Assembly (NCBI RefSeq): GCF_037126465.1
Contig: NC_088202.1
Location: forward strand, 123,704,123-123,768,122
DNA length: 64,000 nt
Direction of reading: 5' to 3'
Origin: Ornithodoros turicata
Lineage: Eukaryota; Arthropoda; Arachnida; Ixodida; Argasidae
Position 1 is the first letter of the stretch, and each line of letters opens with the position of its first letter. The position numbers were made by a program, and so were the translations under genes. Positions 34,388-46,750 of this stretch are shown here, one piece after another. The notes under the pieces are model-generated. The model saw only the letters and a list, made by a program, of their open reading frames with translations, did no database searches and was not told the origin of the DNA.

Positions 34388-35265
34388 CTTCTGTATGTTC
34401 TTTGAATCTATGGGCCATGACATTCGTAAACGCGTACATGAAGCATTTACGTAGGCTTCGCTCTTACACGCTTTTATGTTATGAGACTTTTCTGTCACTA
34501 TACGCCATGAGGTCCCGACTATTGAGCATTACCCATGACTCGACATGTCTTTCATGAAAGCGGACCTAGTTTAGTTTAGTTCGATTCGGTAAGACGAAGG
34601 TGCATGCGCATTCATGGGCACATGGCTACATGTGTACATGGGCATACGTTGTCGGACGTGCGGTAACAATATAAAGTCGATGAATAAACTATATAGTACG
34701 ACATCAATATTTTAAAAAAAATTATTTAAGGCGCTAGAACGTTCCAGAATTCCGTATCTCGTGTAGTCCTTCTCTGCCTGTGCTTTGCTGAACCAATCGA
34801 ACTGAAATGCATTCCCACAGGGGACCGTGTGTTTCGTAGGCGATTTTTCGGTCAAAATGAGGCTGACGCCCTTGCCTCCGACAACACGACGTTAGGTTTG
34901 AGAGAAATAAAATAGAACAAACGTTCGTTGGCACGGCAACTGTGAGGAAAAACAAAGCAGAGCTCGCTCGGGCCTCTACACAAAATGAATGCCGGGGGAG
35001 AAGTTGATTTGCGGGCTCTCGAAACTGACAATGTCACGCAATCCCGTGTATTCCCCTCGTAATGAGTGCGGCTTATAACAAAATTCGCATTATACCGTCA
35101 ACATCGCCGACGGCCACAGATAGAACGAGATGCGCGAAGTGGATGGCTGCGGTCTCGCAATGCTCTATGCACTGCGTGTCCTTTTGATAAACGAATTGGT
35201 TAGACGCTTGTTCAAAGGACGCGCTGCACAATTATTTTTCCTCAGTGGAAGAGCATGTGAGGGTA
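34388..35265. other. No gene seen
   Basis: No coding or repeat motif recognised after the CTTCTGTAT duplication. Confidence 0.4.
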
Positions 35266-36290
35266 CAACAACAACAACAATAAATGATGACGATGAGATG
35301 GGGTGTTTCACCGCGGTGGTGCGGTACCCTACCCCATTGCACGTGGAACGTTATGTGAAGATGATGAAGGAAGGATGAAAATACAAGAAAGAACTAAAGC
35401 GTCTGGAGCAATCCAGTGGACGACAGGAAGTCCATGAACAGGTGAAGAACCCGACGATGGAGCACAGGATCTTCATAGGGGCCAATGAGTGCAGCTAGGT
35501 GAGCGGCGTCTTGCGGATACAGGCAAGCTCATCACACAATATCCGCCTTTGCGGGCAGTAGGGTGCACATTACATAAGAATGTGGTGTGCGGTCGCCACG
35601 ACACCGCAGGTGGAACAGAGGCCGGTGTCACAGCATCTGATCATGCACTTGAACTGCGGGGTGAAAGCCACATTGAGCCGGAGTATACGCAGGAGGGAGA
35701 TAAAATGGCGTAACAGACGAGCAGGGAAAGAAAACGACAGATTTGGGTCTACCGAATACATGAGAGATTGAGCCGTGATGTCCCGGCGCCATTGCTGCAG
35801 AGCCGAGGGTTGAAACCATGCAGTTAGTAGGGCCCTTCTGTCACCTCTTGACAGCACAATGGGCACGGCTGTCGGGGACTCGTGGGCAGCCGTTGCTACT
35901 CTGTCAGCCTCCTCATTGCCTCTTAGACCGCAGTGACCTGCAATCCACTGCAGGGATATATGATGACCTTCATCATGTAAATGCTGAACTTGGTGGAGAA
36001 TGTCTACTACGATGGAGGCTAGCGACCCACGAAGCCCCATGGTAGCCACATATTGCAGAGCAGCCCGTGAATCGGTGTAGAACCACCCAGGCACGCGGAG
36101 GAAGTTGGGAGATATCTGCTGCAGAGAGAGTAGAATGGCCTACTCTCTAGAGAGAGTAGAATGGATGTTGATGACGTACGATGTGAGAGACGATATCCAC
36201 GGTGCGACTGCATTTGATGGGACGACAAAAGCACACGACGAACCCTCCCGGGTGGAAGGTCCATCCATGTGAGGGTAGGCAGGCTTTGGT
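35266..36290 (-). pseudogene. LINE RNase H and C-terminus, with 3' tail
   Basis: Read on the minus strand. RNase H blocks: GWFYTDSRAALQYV near 36090-36045 and LQWIAGHCGLRGNEEADRVA near 35945-35886, which are the D.. and H..G.E.AD motifs of LINE-encoded RNase H. Then the C-terminal zinc region RCCDTGLCSTCGVVATAHH near 35630-35575. The 3' UTR continues to 35266, where ATTGTTGTTGTTGTTGT (minus strand) is the triplet tail. Upstream RNase H residues are in another frame (FHPGGFVVCFCRP near 36260). Reverse transcriptase is absent, so this is 5'-truncated. RNase H-bearing LINEs belong to the I group of clades. Related 3' end at 13515-13677. Confidence 0.88.
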
Positions 36291-36636
36291 CTGGACTATG
36301 TGCCTTTCCATAACGTGCATATTACAAATAAAAAAAAACTTTTTTTTTTCGTCGAAAACATCTGTGTACCATCGATACCTTCATATACAGTACAGTACAG
36401 CCACAGTGGTGCCCTCCACGGGTGTACTTCGCACTAAAGTGATCAAAATCCCCATTGCAAAAAAAAAAAACTGCTGTAAATTAATGTTATCTGATTATAA
36501 AATGCACAGTCGCGCGCGCGAAACTGCCGACCGCGAACTTAGACTAGCATGAACATAAAAATGCACACACCGAACTTGGACTAACCCAGTAATAAACTAA
36601 CCACCGTGCTGTTCCGTCGTGTCCGCCTAAGCCTAA

Positions 36637-38705
36637 CACTCTTAACTCCGTACCCTTTAGTAAAGGGTAAAAAATCGCAATATTTTACCCTCTATTTCAG
36701 AAGCTACCAGGTACCCTCTGAGCGACCCCTTTTATAAAAGTTACAAGGAAACCCACTAATTAGAGGTTACGGCCTTCAATCCAGCACCTGCCCGTAAAGG
36801 TTACGCCAACGTGCGGCTTTTTATACAGGATGTTCATTTTTATTCGCAACAGAGTAGCGCTCATTTGGCAGGTGGGTTATGTGAATTTTTGCTAATTAGT
36901 CGATCCGTAGTTACAAACATATGCGTCAGGAAATGTCGGAAATGTTTGTAACTACGGATGGGTTAATTTGCGAAAATTAACATAACCCACCTGTCAAATG
37001 AGCGCTGGTGTGATGCGAATAAAAACAAACACCCTGTGCGTGGGATATCGGCAGACATTTACAGAACACACCAAGGTACCAAAATGAACCAGCAGAAAAG
37101 GAGATCTTGAACATATGTATATTACAAAAACAGAAGTCTGTAGAGAGGTGACACATTGTGCACTAGTGCGATTCTGATGTGAGGAGAAACCATGGTCGCT
37201 TTACCATGTATGTGGAAAAAAGAACTATCTTCTAAGTGAGAAGCAATGCATAAAAGTGCGAGGAAGCTAGCGAGTCAAAACAACTGACCTATGTTTGCTA
37301 AGCTGAACACACCCAACGAAATGGAGAATTGCAGCAGAAAAAAATTTATTCCACATTCGTGTTGCAGAGGCGAGCGCAAATGGCAATACAGTATTACATA
37401 AAACGCACACAACCTTGAGGAATATGAGTGTACAGTAACGCAGGAGACACTACATTACTGCGTTATCAGCGTTGGAGGCGCTCTGGGACGAGTTTGTGAG
37501 GTACTGCATTGCGCTGGTGACGGTATGTGAACCTGCATGTGGGATCCTGGGAACAAAAGTTTGGGCAATGAGAGTAACATTTACGGAACCATTCAAATCC
37601 GTACAAAGCACAAGGTACAAATCAGCATAAATGCGGGAAGGCGTTCACTCCGCGATTGAGTCTTAGAATATCGTAAGAATACAACAAGTAGGAAGCTGCG
37701 AATTATATATCTCGATGCATATATCCGCAGCTCGCAAAATGCACGCCGGTGTATTGACTTGGCGACCAAGTAAGAGCAGAAAAGTAGCAAGCGTAAGTGG
37801 CGTTCATATGCAGGACCGCAAAACGCTTGTCATAATCACAACAAAGATGCGCTAAGAGCTCTTGCTATGAAAATAACGCACGTACCTAGCACAAAATGTA
37901 CACTTACCCAGTGTATGAAGTGTGTGAATTAGGGCTGCGGTGGTGACGTTCGTTTTCGGTTATATATTCTTTGCAATCTTCGCACTCACTACACTTTCCC
38001 CTCAGAACACCGAAAATATACTTGTTTGCTAGCGACATATAGCTTTTCCGGTGTTCCTGACGATACTATGATAAACGCGAGGAAAACCACTGATTAAAAC
38101 AGATTACGCTTGTTAACGGACGGACGACGAGCGTTGAGCGTTTCAAGGAAACCGCTCTCAGTGTGGATAGACCTAGACCAGGCTCGGCTACGCAGCGAAA
38201 TCGGAAATCTTGGTGGTTGCGGCATTGACAATTGTTTTCCACCCTTTAGAAAGAAACATACTATCTGTATTTCAGACTGCGAACTTATAATCTGTGTTCA
38301 TACAGCATTGATAACATGTAGTCGACGTATAGGTGACGCTGAAACAGATAAAAAATAACAGCGTAGATTCGCAACTGTCGTCTCGAATGGGAGGCTGAAA
38401 CGCGGCATTATGCTGAAAAACAAAAGGAAAACAAACGATAAGAAACTAACAAAGAGATTATCGTTGGAGATTTCGCTTAGAAGTTACAGTGTCGGAGTAG
38501 AAGGTACATTTATAAGTTACAACAAGATGTTTTTGTTTTTTCCGAGATGTAACTTCTATTCGTGTTGTAAAGACATGACTTTGGTCGCTTTTAACCTCTA
38601 AATATACGTTACAGTGGTGTAACCTATAAGAAATCTCGAAATCTACGTCTATACAGAAGTTACATGTTTCTAAAAGTTACAATAAAAGGTACGGGTTTAA
38701 GAGTG
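36637..38705. mobile_element. Family B element, CACTCTTAA termini
   Basis: The left end is CACTCTTAACTCCGTACCCT and the complement of the right end is CACTCTTAAACCCGTACCTT (17 of 20). TTACA/TGTAA motifs cluster near both ends (36748-36765, 38480-38690). Length 2,069 bp with no recognisable transposase: non-autonomous or unrecognised. A hairpin MITE (36835-37037) is nested inside. Both flanks carry AA next to the terminus. Confidence 0.65.
36835..37037. repeat. Hairpin MITE with ACAGGRTGT termini
   Basis: About 203 bp, palindromic nearly throughout: TTTTTATTCGCA / TGCGAATAAAAA near the ends, GTAGCGCTCATTTGGCAGGT against ACCTGTCAAATGAGCGCTGG, and CCGTAGTTACAAACAT / ATGTTTGTAACTACGG at the centre. 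TA precedes the left end. Resembles IS630/mariner-type MITEs, which duplicate TA. Confidence 0.8.
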
Positions 38706-41700
38706 AACGGCCGCCAATATGTAGCTTTCGTTCGCTAAAACGACACAGATAAACATCGAAAACCGGTGAATTTAAGTGGTTAAATAGTGATGCCGCGTTT
38801 TAACTTAAACACGGCATATCATCTTACGAAGCAAACCAGCATTCTCCTTGATTTTCCTTGCTTCAAGAACGTGAATTTCAAGATCGGGGATTCCGCAACC
38901 GGGAATATCGAGGTCCTCCCGCCCGCCACATACCACACCATGGACCGGGGGAACGCAATGCATTCTGGACAGGTTCTGGCCTGACGTCACCGCGAACGTC
39001 GTCATAAACGTGACTATGAAAATGGTGGCGCCCGTAACTAGCGGCCGTACGGTTTGTAAACAATGCGACTATGCCGTTTCTGTGCGTTGCGTCGTTTTGT
39101 AACGTCTTTCGATCTATACCACTAATTTTATCCAATATGCTTGCTGATAAACAGGTCGGCTTGCGTATGTGGCCCCGTACTGCTCGATATTCACAACGAT
39201 GCTATAACGACGCCGGTACGGGGGCCCACTCAGCCGATGTGATGCACCGAGAATTCGCAAGAACAAACAAGTACGCCGAGCACCACGCAACGTACAACAG
39301 CAAAATACGTTCATGTAATGACATTATGGTGACAATGACAAGGGAATGTCGGCCAGTGCGAAAACGGAACATAAACAAGGTCGCATGACCCTAAGATGAC
39401 GTTTCCCGAGACGGACCAGGACCAGATGGTGATTTTGCCACAAGCGACCGCTTGAGGGTGGTTACAAAATTTCAACCTTGTGCCACCCCTGTGAGTGCAG
39501 CACAGCCTGCTCTCCGGAAACCTATATAGTAACATGTCATGGCCGTAGGGGAACCCAATCCTTCCAAATAGAAACACCGCAAGGAGAGTGACATCCGACT
39601 AATGTATCCAAGCATGTCATTACATGTTGGGGCCCTTCCTGCAGAGATGATTATGGAATCATTGTCAGGTTTTCCTTCTGCGTTTCTTTCCTTTTTCGGA
39701 CGTTTTACCATGGGATCTTCAGATATGCCTCATACTTGACATTTCCGCGCACTTCAATTGTAGCTTTTTTCTTTCTTCCTAAATCGGAAATACGGGAATA
39801 ACGAGAGTTCTTCCACCGCTCTTGACCTGACATCATTGGCTCTACCTTTCCCGGTGGTGGACAATAGCCATCATTCAATCCAATTATATTTCAAAAATCC
39901 TCCTCTTGCCCACTTTCACGTAAAAGTTAACGCGATTATTTTACAACGCCCTCAACAGTCACTTCAAATTCCATATTTTTTTCGTCTCGTTTTTCTCCAC
40001 TCATTTTTAGAACATTCGTTCATGATTTTCTCTGAAGCAAATTATAGGATCAAAGAGCAATTTTCTCGAGTTGCTCTTTTTTCTTCTTCTTATATTCGTC
40101 CTAACCACATTTCCGATGCGTCATTGAAGCTCGATGTGCCTTACTGCAGTCTTGAGAAGTAACTTAGTTACAAGCAATCACTTACAGCGCAATGAATCTC
40201 TAAATGTAATTAATAACCCGTCCTAAGGGTGCAGCTTTCACGTTGAATACCAGTCAGCAAAAGGTATAGTGAACGAAGATGTGACTAGTTTCTGAAATTA
40301 AAGAGATAAACAACGAATTGTAAAGTAGCTTAACGATGTACTTACAGTTACTGTACAACTTCGTATTCTCCCCAATTTGAGAAACTCATCGTGTCTTCTT
40401 TGGCTACCTGTCGCCGACTGGTACTCAGCATGAAAGTTGCTCCTTATGAAAGCGCTATTAATTACAGTTATTGCTTAATTGCTCAGTAGGCGATGACTAG
40501 GGTAACTAATGGGGGGGATGAGGGTAACTAATTCACTTCCCAAGACTCTATTAAAGCATCGATCACTGTAGCGTGCGCCTCCTCCTGTCACAAGAACGGA
40601 AAAAATGATGGATAGAAAATGCCGTGCATGGAGAGCCCTCGTGCCCTGGAGAGCGGCACCTGGATGAAGTATGAACGTTAAACCATCCACTAACACTCAA
40701 TGTGACGTCCTGCGCTCCTTTCATCGTGGCCGCTTAAGAGATATGGAGGAAAAATGAATCAAGCCAGAGCAAATCCTCCGTCTGTCCAAAGGTGTATGTG
40801 TCAAAGACGCCACTAGGCTTTCGATTCCCGACCCGAAGAAGTACAAAACACAATGGACTGTCACCTGTCACCGTGGGGAGAGCGTGAAACGCGGATGAGG
40901 GAAAGAACTGTAGAGAGGAGATATTTCGGGTGGAAAAGCATTAAGGATTTCGGTAGGTGCTGAAAAGTCAGGAAGGCTTTCTTAATGGTTCTAGCGACTT
41001 ACGGTTTCATTTTTCGTTCTATCTTCCTTTTGCTCTATAGTGCATCGGTGAGAATTATGGGTTAGAAAACAATGGGTAACTGCGCGGACAGAAGAGGGTT
41101 CCTGATTCAGATTCTAATAGAGTACGTTTAATGCACATAACTAAATGGCACATTACTTGCGGGGTAGTATAGCAATGAAACAATAAAAACGCTTTCCTGA
41201 CATCTGGGAACAGTACCTATAATTTCACGCTGCCAGGTGTTTCAACATTTATTCGACTGTTGCTCGAGGTTTCGTGGTTATTTTGGGGGAACCAGAACCC
41301 TGAACGGGACGAAACTGTAAAATAATGCTCCGGAGGGGTGGGCTGGGGGGTGTCTTCGGTTTTCGGTTCAAGTGGAAAATTTAATTACTTGGACCTCAAG
41401 TGCACAATCCAGGGCATCCATCGGTGTTTAGGTATAGGAAACACTGAAATTCATTCGAGAAACTGCGACAGGTCCCGCGTCGATTTTTCGCTAACCCGAA
41501 AGTTAGTCTTTGGAGCCGGGAAAAAAGGATCCGTTAGAGGTACAAAGGCGCAGTCAACGGGTTTCGTGTCCTTGTATCGCCCGCTACAACTTTCTCATTG
41601 ACATTTTGGCTCTAATCCTTATAATTAAAAAAGACTGACTAATTAATTTTACTATTTAATTAACTACAAAACAAAAAATAGTTTGAGTATACTCACACCA

Positions 41701-41790
41701 CTGGTAACACTATGCAGTCCGTCTTTTTGGTGTGAGATGACCCATTCTATTTTTAAACTTTGGCTCATTTTTCGTGAAACACCCTGTATA
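38706..41790. other. No gene seen
   Basis: 3 kb without an assignable feature. Around 38980-39075 there is a GC-richer patch with TGACGTCA and GAAAATGGTGGCG, which could be promoter-like, but nothing downstream is recognisable as a gene. Confidence 0.35.
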
Positions 41791-42240
41791 TATACAGGGT
41801 GTCCCAGCCAAATGTGAACATATTTTTTAAAAGTATATCTATCACTTTTTCCGAGATGAAATCAATTGCAATATAGCACATGCTGAAGGGCACTCCTTAG
41901 GAGGGCATTAACAAACTCATAAGACAATGTCTTAATTAACTTTCAATAATTAACTTTTTAATTATAACTTTTTATTATAACTTTTAATTATAAAAGCTAC
42001 GAAGTTGTCCCAATGAGAACATCTGTTCCTTTCGGTCACCTGATATCGTAGCCGTTTTCAGAACAAAAATCCGTTCGGTAGATCGTCCGCAAAAATTCGT
42101 GAAGGAACACCATTTTTTCTTTATTTTCTTCATTGCGCATTCTCGGCGACGCGTCTTTCCTTCACCCCGCATGTAAGATGGTGAAGGAGCCTCATGCGTC
42201 GAAGATGCCGCCACAGTGGCCCCTCATGCGTCGAAGATGA
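41785..42240. repeat. Two abutting ACAGGGTGT-type element ends
   Basis: CACCCTGTATATATACAGGGTG at about 41791-41812 is the right end of one element directly facing the left end of another, sharing TA dinucleotides. The right-hand element starts ACAGGGTGTCCCAGCCAAAT and runs into AT-rich sequence (41930-42000); its other end is not visible. The left-hand element ends with CGTGAAACACCCTGTA. Confidence 0.55.
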
Positions 42241-42594
42241 GCTTTAACTTGCGGAAATAAAACAAAGACACGTGTATCGGGCGACGCTATCGGAACTGCC
42301 CTTATCTTGGGTTGCATTTTCTGTTAATCTTATTCCAGGACGCAAGAGGCGACAGTGTGCTCTTTACCCCTCTCACATTGGGGGTGAAGATTGGGGGTGA
42401 AGACAGGTCTCTTCGACAGCATATCGCCGTCGCCGTATAACAAAACGGCATCGGATATGAAACGCAAATACATGAACTTTTCTAATTATACTAATTGAGA
42501 GTAGATTTACGTGTGGTTTACATGAGATTACGTAGATTTTAAGGTGAGTCGGCCTTTATTTGTGTGGCTACATGCAGGTTCTGCAGGGTAGGAC

Positions 42595-42735
42595 GGTGGA
42601 TAATTTCGACCACTTGGGGTTCGTTTAACGTGCACCAGAAACCTCCTACACACTGCTGGAAGCTATGTTTACCGCACCCACACTGCTACCGCCATCGGCC
42701 GGGACCAAGCCCGCGATCAAACGGCGAGCTTTCCG
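42595..42735 (-). repeat. SINE1 fragment, minus
   Basis: CGACCACTTGGGGTTCGTTT and AACGTGCACCAGAAACCTCC are the complement of the tick-type SINE body; the head remnant GGCCGGGACCAAGCCCGCG at about 42698-42716 is a mutated B box. Confidence 0.7.
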
Positions 42736-43955
42736 ATAATGAAGTGTGCCAAATAACAATTAAACAATGTATAAGTGGCTGCTTGAGAAGTTTTACTCCA
42801 TTATGCAGGGTCAGCTTCGCGAACTCCACACGCGAGCTTTCGAGTTTTCGCGTTTCTTTTCCATTTGCATCGTTGGAGGTGGAAAACTAGTATACATAGC
42901 TAAAAAAAAATGTTATACTCCTCCAACCCAGTGTGCCACATCACTTGTGTCTACGCCTCATGGTCACCGCAGCTTTCGAGCTGTTGAATATAAAGAGTCA
43001 CAACCATTGATCTCGATCAGCAAATAGTTTATAAAAACGTCGACGAAGCGCTCTAGTTCTATCAAGCTAGATGAGGGCCTCAGCTCTTCTAAGTCAATTT
43101 TGTCAGTACAGTACGTACATCGACAAGTGTATACCCACGCACATTGGTTCCCACACGTAAATTCAATAACTTGACAGAATGCAAATAATTGAAGGTTAAA
43201 ATAAGTTTTACAGCTTCAAGGGCGACGGCTCAGCGCATTCCACGATGCCATTGACCAGCTTAATGCGGTGCACTCTATACGACCCGGTAATGCATAGCCA
43301 AAATTAAGTTCCTCTCTTTCTCTCTCGCTCACGACGACTACTGCTACTCCGTAAACCACGTGCAATTAAATGCACATTCCGCCAGCGAACCGACGCAGAA
43401 CCAGGCGAACGGAGAAATTACGCGTTTAGGGTCATATTACGAACGATGTGACGTGACACAGTTTCACTTGCTCAGCAGCCCTTGCGGTTTGACATTCGCG
43501 CTACGGCTGCATGCAATTCTGCCTAAAACTGCGAACGTGTCTTCGTGATATGACGAGAATACGGGGGACAGTGAACATAATTGGTTCAATTGCTTCTTTG
43601 CTGCAAGTGTACCCTTTCTAACTGTTATTTTTTGTGCGTTTCATTATCTATTTGATGACAATACACCAATACACAGATTATATGGGCCAGTTTATGCCAA
43701 CTTATTGGTAGTTCTCCTACTTGATAATAAAAACAGTTTATACGAGATGAGTCACATATTAGGGTCGTGTTTACTAGTAATGTTGAGGTTATAATTCAAG
43801 TATAAGATCAGTTAGTTTTAAATTATGGAAAACCTGCATCTACTGCCTATGGTCATCACAATACCGAAAATCAAAGTGCCAATACACTAGGATAAAATTT
43901 AGGAGAGAGAAGGAAGATGCGGGTGAACGGTTTAATGGAAGGGCAAATAATGAAT
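42736..43955. other. No gene seen
   Basis: No coding motif recognised. Confidence 0.4.
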
Positions 43956-43957
43956 GC

Positions 43958-45830
43958 GTGACGCGGCGAAATGTGATATGGCCATATTTCAAGATTTCAA
44001 GGTGGCACAAGCGCAGAACAGTGGTCTTTGGAACCTTGCCCCTTTGGTGTTTTACGAGGCTTGACCTGACAGGATTATCTTGTTCGACGGAAACTAAGAT
44101 AATACGTGCTATGTCCAGGTCTGGGCATTTTGCTGGCTGTCAGAATCACATCGCCTTCTACTTACTACGTGGCTGCGGCACTAAAATGGTGTGGGCTGAC
44201 AGCAGTTGCTACAGACAGTCGTGCTTCCACCGTTCCCAGAATGTCTGCATCAGTGCTTGGCGATGTAGCATTCTTCGTGTCAGCTCGCCCTTGGTGGAAA
44301 AGGTGCCTGCACTATGCCGATCGGTCTTGCCGATTGGCATATTGAGTACGCACCTTTCGAATCCTAAAATCGCCTTGCTCAGAACTTTTGCAAGGGTGTT
44401 CTTCACGGTACTAACTATAGCCTCTCTCACCATCCTCTCCACCACGGTGCACCGGGAACGATATGTTTCCAGTTAATGTTGTGGTGTGCAAGATAACAGG
44501 TAACCTGTTCCTGGTGGCTTTCCAAAGAGCGCGAAGTTACTTTTCCGCTCTTTGTCAGAGGTGGTTGGCAATCCTCTTCTGGCCACGAACCTTTTGAAAC
44601 TCATGAGGAATGCTTCTGCGATCAATGACGATACGTTTAAGGTGGATGACGCGGACAACTGTGACACACGTTAACTGTGCAATATAAAATTGGGCGCTGC
44701 TGTTTCTTTCAGACAGCAGTCCCGAAAAATCCGCTCCGACTGTTTCGATAAGGGATCACCTCCAGTAACCATGAACCGTGGAAGAGAAGCTGTGGGTACA
44801 ACCACTGGCCGAGGTCTAAATCTGGCACACAATGCGCACTTTTTTAGTGCTAGGCGAGTTCCTTATATCCAGAACTCCTCCCGTGCTCCTCTAAAAACTC
44901 GCTGGTGAGGTTTGTAAACTACTAAGGTTGTCCGGAGGCAAGATGATCTGGTGCTTCACTTGACGCGCATCTTCAATACGTTGCAGACTACCTTTTACCC
45001 GCAAAGTTCCCCGTTCATCTGATTGGAGGTCCTTTAACGCAGGAGTACTGCTTTTGACTTTAGAGATGAACGCACCGTCTTGAACCTTGTACCAGTGCAC
45101 CTTGGCAACTTTTATCTCATTTGCAGACGGTGCTCCCGCAGTTCGTCACTGGGGGTCCTTACAATACTTTCGCACAAACTGCAAGACGTACGTCAGTTAC
45201 ATCCAGGAGCTTGCCCAAAAAGTTATACCTCTGGATGTCTGAAATAGTGTAGAGAGTCTAGACACCACTTCAATGGCATGCATTTTGACTGCTGCTGACG
45301 TGTTCCGTAATCCGACGTCCGTATTGAGATTTATACCGGTGTCATTCGGCCACTCTGACGTATCGTTTTTGAGCCACTTGGGGCCATTCCACCAGAGATC
45401 TTCAGTCACTAGGCAGTGTGCAGTGGTAAGTAGGTCAGCCGGATTATCTTCACCGCTGCAGTGTCTCCACTTCAGAGGGTTCGCCAACGGTCGTATCTCA
45501 GCAACGCGATTCGCCACGAACTGATTCCAGCGAGCTGGCTCAGTTTCATCCAGGAAACTACTATGGAAGAGTCAGTCCTAAAACGACAGTCCACGTCGCA
45601 GTCGTAAAGTTGTGTTCTAATATAGCTGACCAATATTGCTGCTGTAGGAGCTCCCGTGAGCTCAGGTCTCGGAAATGTGAGCTGTTTTAATGGCGCGCAA
45701 CTCGGGTATTCGCTGCCAATAAAGATGTGCTTGATGATGACAACTCCTTCCTGATCATCCGTGTTGACATGGACTGCTGCACCACAGGCATGCTGGCTAG
45801 CATCAGAAAATGCGTAGAGAACCACGGGCT
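43958..45830 (-). pseudogene. BEL/Pao pol relic, minus strand
   Basis: Read on the minus strand from 45825 downward: RNase H start VLYAFSDASQHACGAAVHVN and LTFPRPELTGAPTAA with FRTDSSIVVSWM; then LKWRHCSGEDNPADLLT and DLWWNGPKWL (45517-45380), the Pao linker; LRVKGSLQRIEDARQVKHQI near 45020 (region before the integrase zinc finger); FKRFVARRGLPTT near 44590 (integrase core); VERMVREAIVSTVKNTLAKV and LHRQALMQTFWERWKHD (44445-44210; end of core and C-terminal domain). Frameshifts and stops throughout, and gag and reverse transcriptase are missing. The reading differs from the 12.9-kb copy, so it is a separate lineage. Confidence 0.88.
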
Positions 45831-45886
45831 CGATGCTTAACTTTTCGTTATTCCGTATCGCGCGATAAAGGGATAGCTACGCTGCG

Positions 45887-45923
45887 GTGGTGGTGGTGGT
45901 GGTGGTGGTGGTGGGGGGGGGGG
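45887..45923. repeat. GGT microsatellite and G run
   Basis: About eight GGT triplets followed by a G run. SINE2 copies end in similar GGTGGTGGTG stretches, so this may be a leftover tail. Confidence 0.7.
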
Positions 45924-46089
45924 ATAGTGGGGATCCGTCACGAGCCCCCGCGCGGTGACAAATCGTGTCGTTTCTTTGAAATCCCGGCCTGCTGAAACTG
46001 TTTTCACGGCTCACGCGCAGCCGCGTGACGCCTGGAGTCCCGGTTTTGATTGACGTGCAGAGAAAGAGAGGGAGAAGGAAACGTCTAAA

Positions 46090-46664
46090 ACACGTCATCT
46101 ATCAATTCATACCAATATATACTCATACAAAAACAAGCACAACAAGCTACAACCTTGCTGAACTATAGACCTAGCAGGTCCAAACATTGCTGCCGAAACC
46201 TTATTCATTCGAAGACTCATGCGTCAGAATCGAAGTCTAATTTCCGAGCTCGTTTCAATGTCGTTAGTCACTCCTCCGCCGCTGTCATCCAACAGGGAAA
46301 ACCTTGGAAAACGTTCGTTGCGAGTACCCTTATGAAGCGACAAGCAATTCGAATCAAGGACCTCCGACCGTACCAGCGGCCTCTGGGGCGCAAACGCGCG
46401 GCCCCGACGCCCCGTCATTATTCGCCTGCTAGGCGGGTTCCCGTGATGGCCACGCTCTCTCCTCAACGGCACTTTCCTGCAAAGACACCGTAATTAAGCC
46501 CTGCAGTCGAACGCCTTGCTAATGACTTGCATCCCGTCATAGACTTTCAAGCTTCTACTGACAAGGCACGGCAAGTCGGCAGCTATACATAGAATGATTA
46601 CATCCTCTTAAGTAATTGTCATCATGATTGTGTTAGCCATATTTATCTGAGGCAACGCTATTTC
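46090..46664. other. No gene seen
   Basis: No coding motif recognised. Confidence 0.35.
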
Positions 46665-46750
46665 TGTATGTGGAGTTGCCTCACACTAGGGAAGTCAAAA
46701 TCACAATTTTATTTTTGCTTAAAATCAAATCAAATCAATCAATCAATCAT
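46665..46750. repeat. Shared repeat end with AATC tail
   Basis: TATGTGGAGTTGCCTCACAC, then GAAGTCAAAATCACAATTTT and a tail of AATC repeats. Related to the copy at 25884-25962. Confidence 0.5.

Noticed and set aside
38980..39390. Promoter and first exon of a host gene (TGACGTCA, then ATG in good context)
   Set aside because: No domain in the following frames and no recognisable splice or downstream exons; evidence is too thin.
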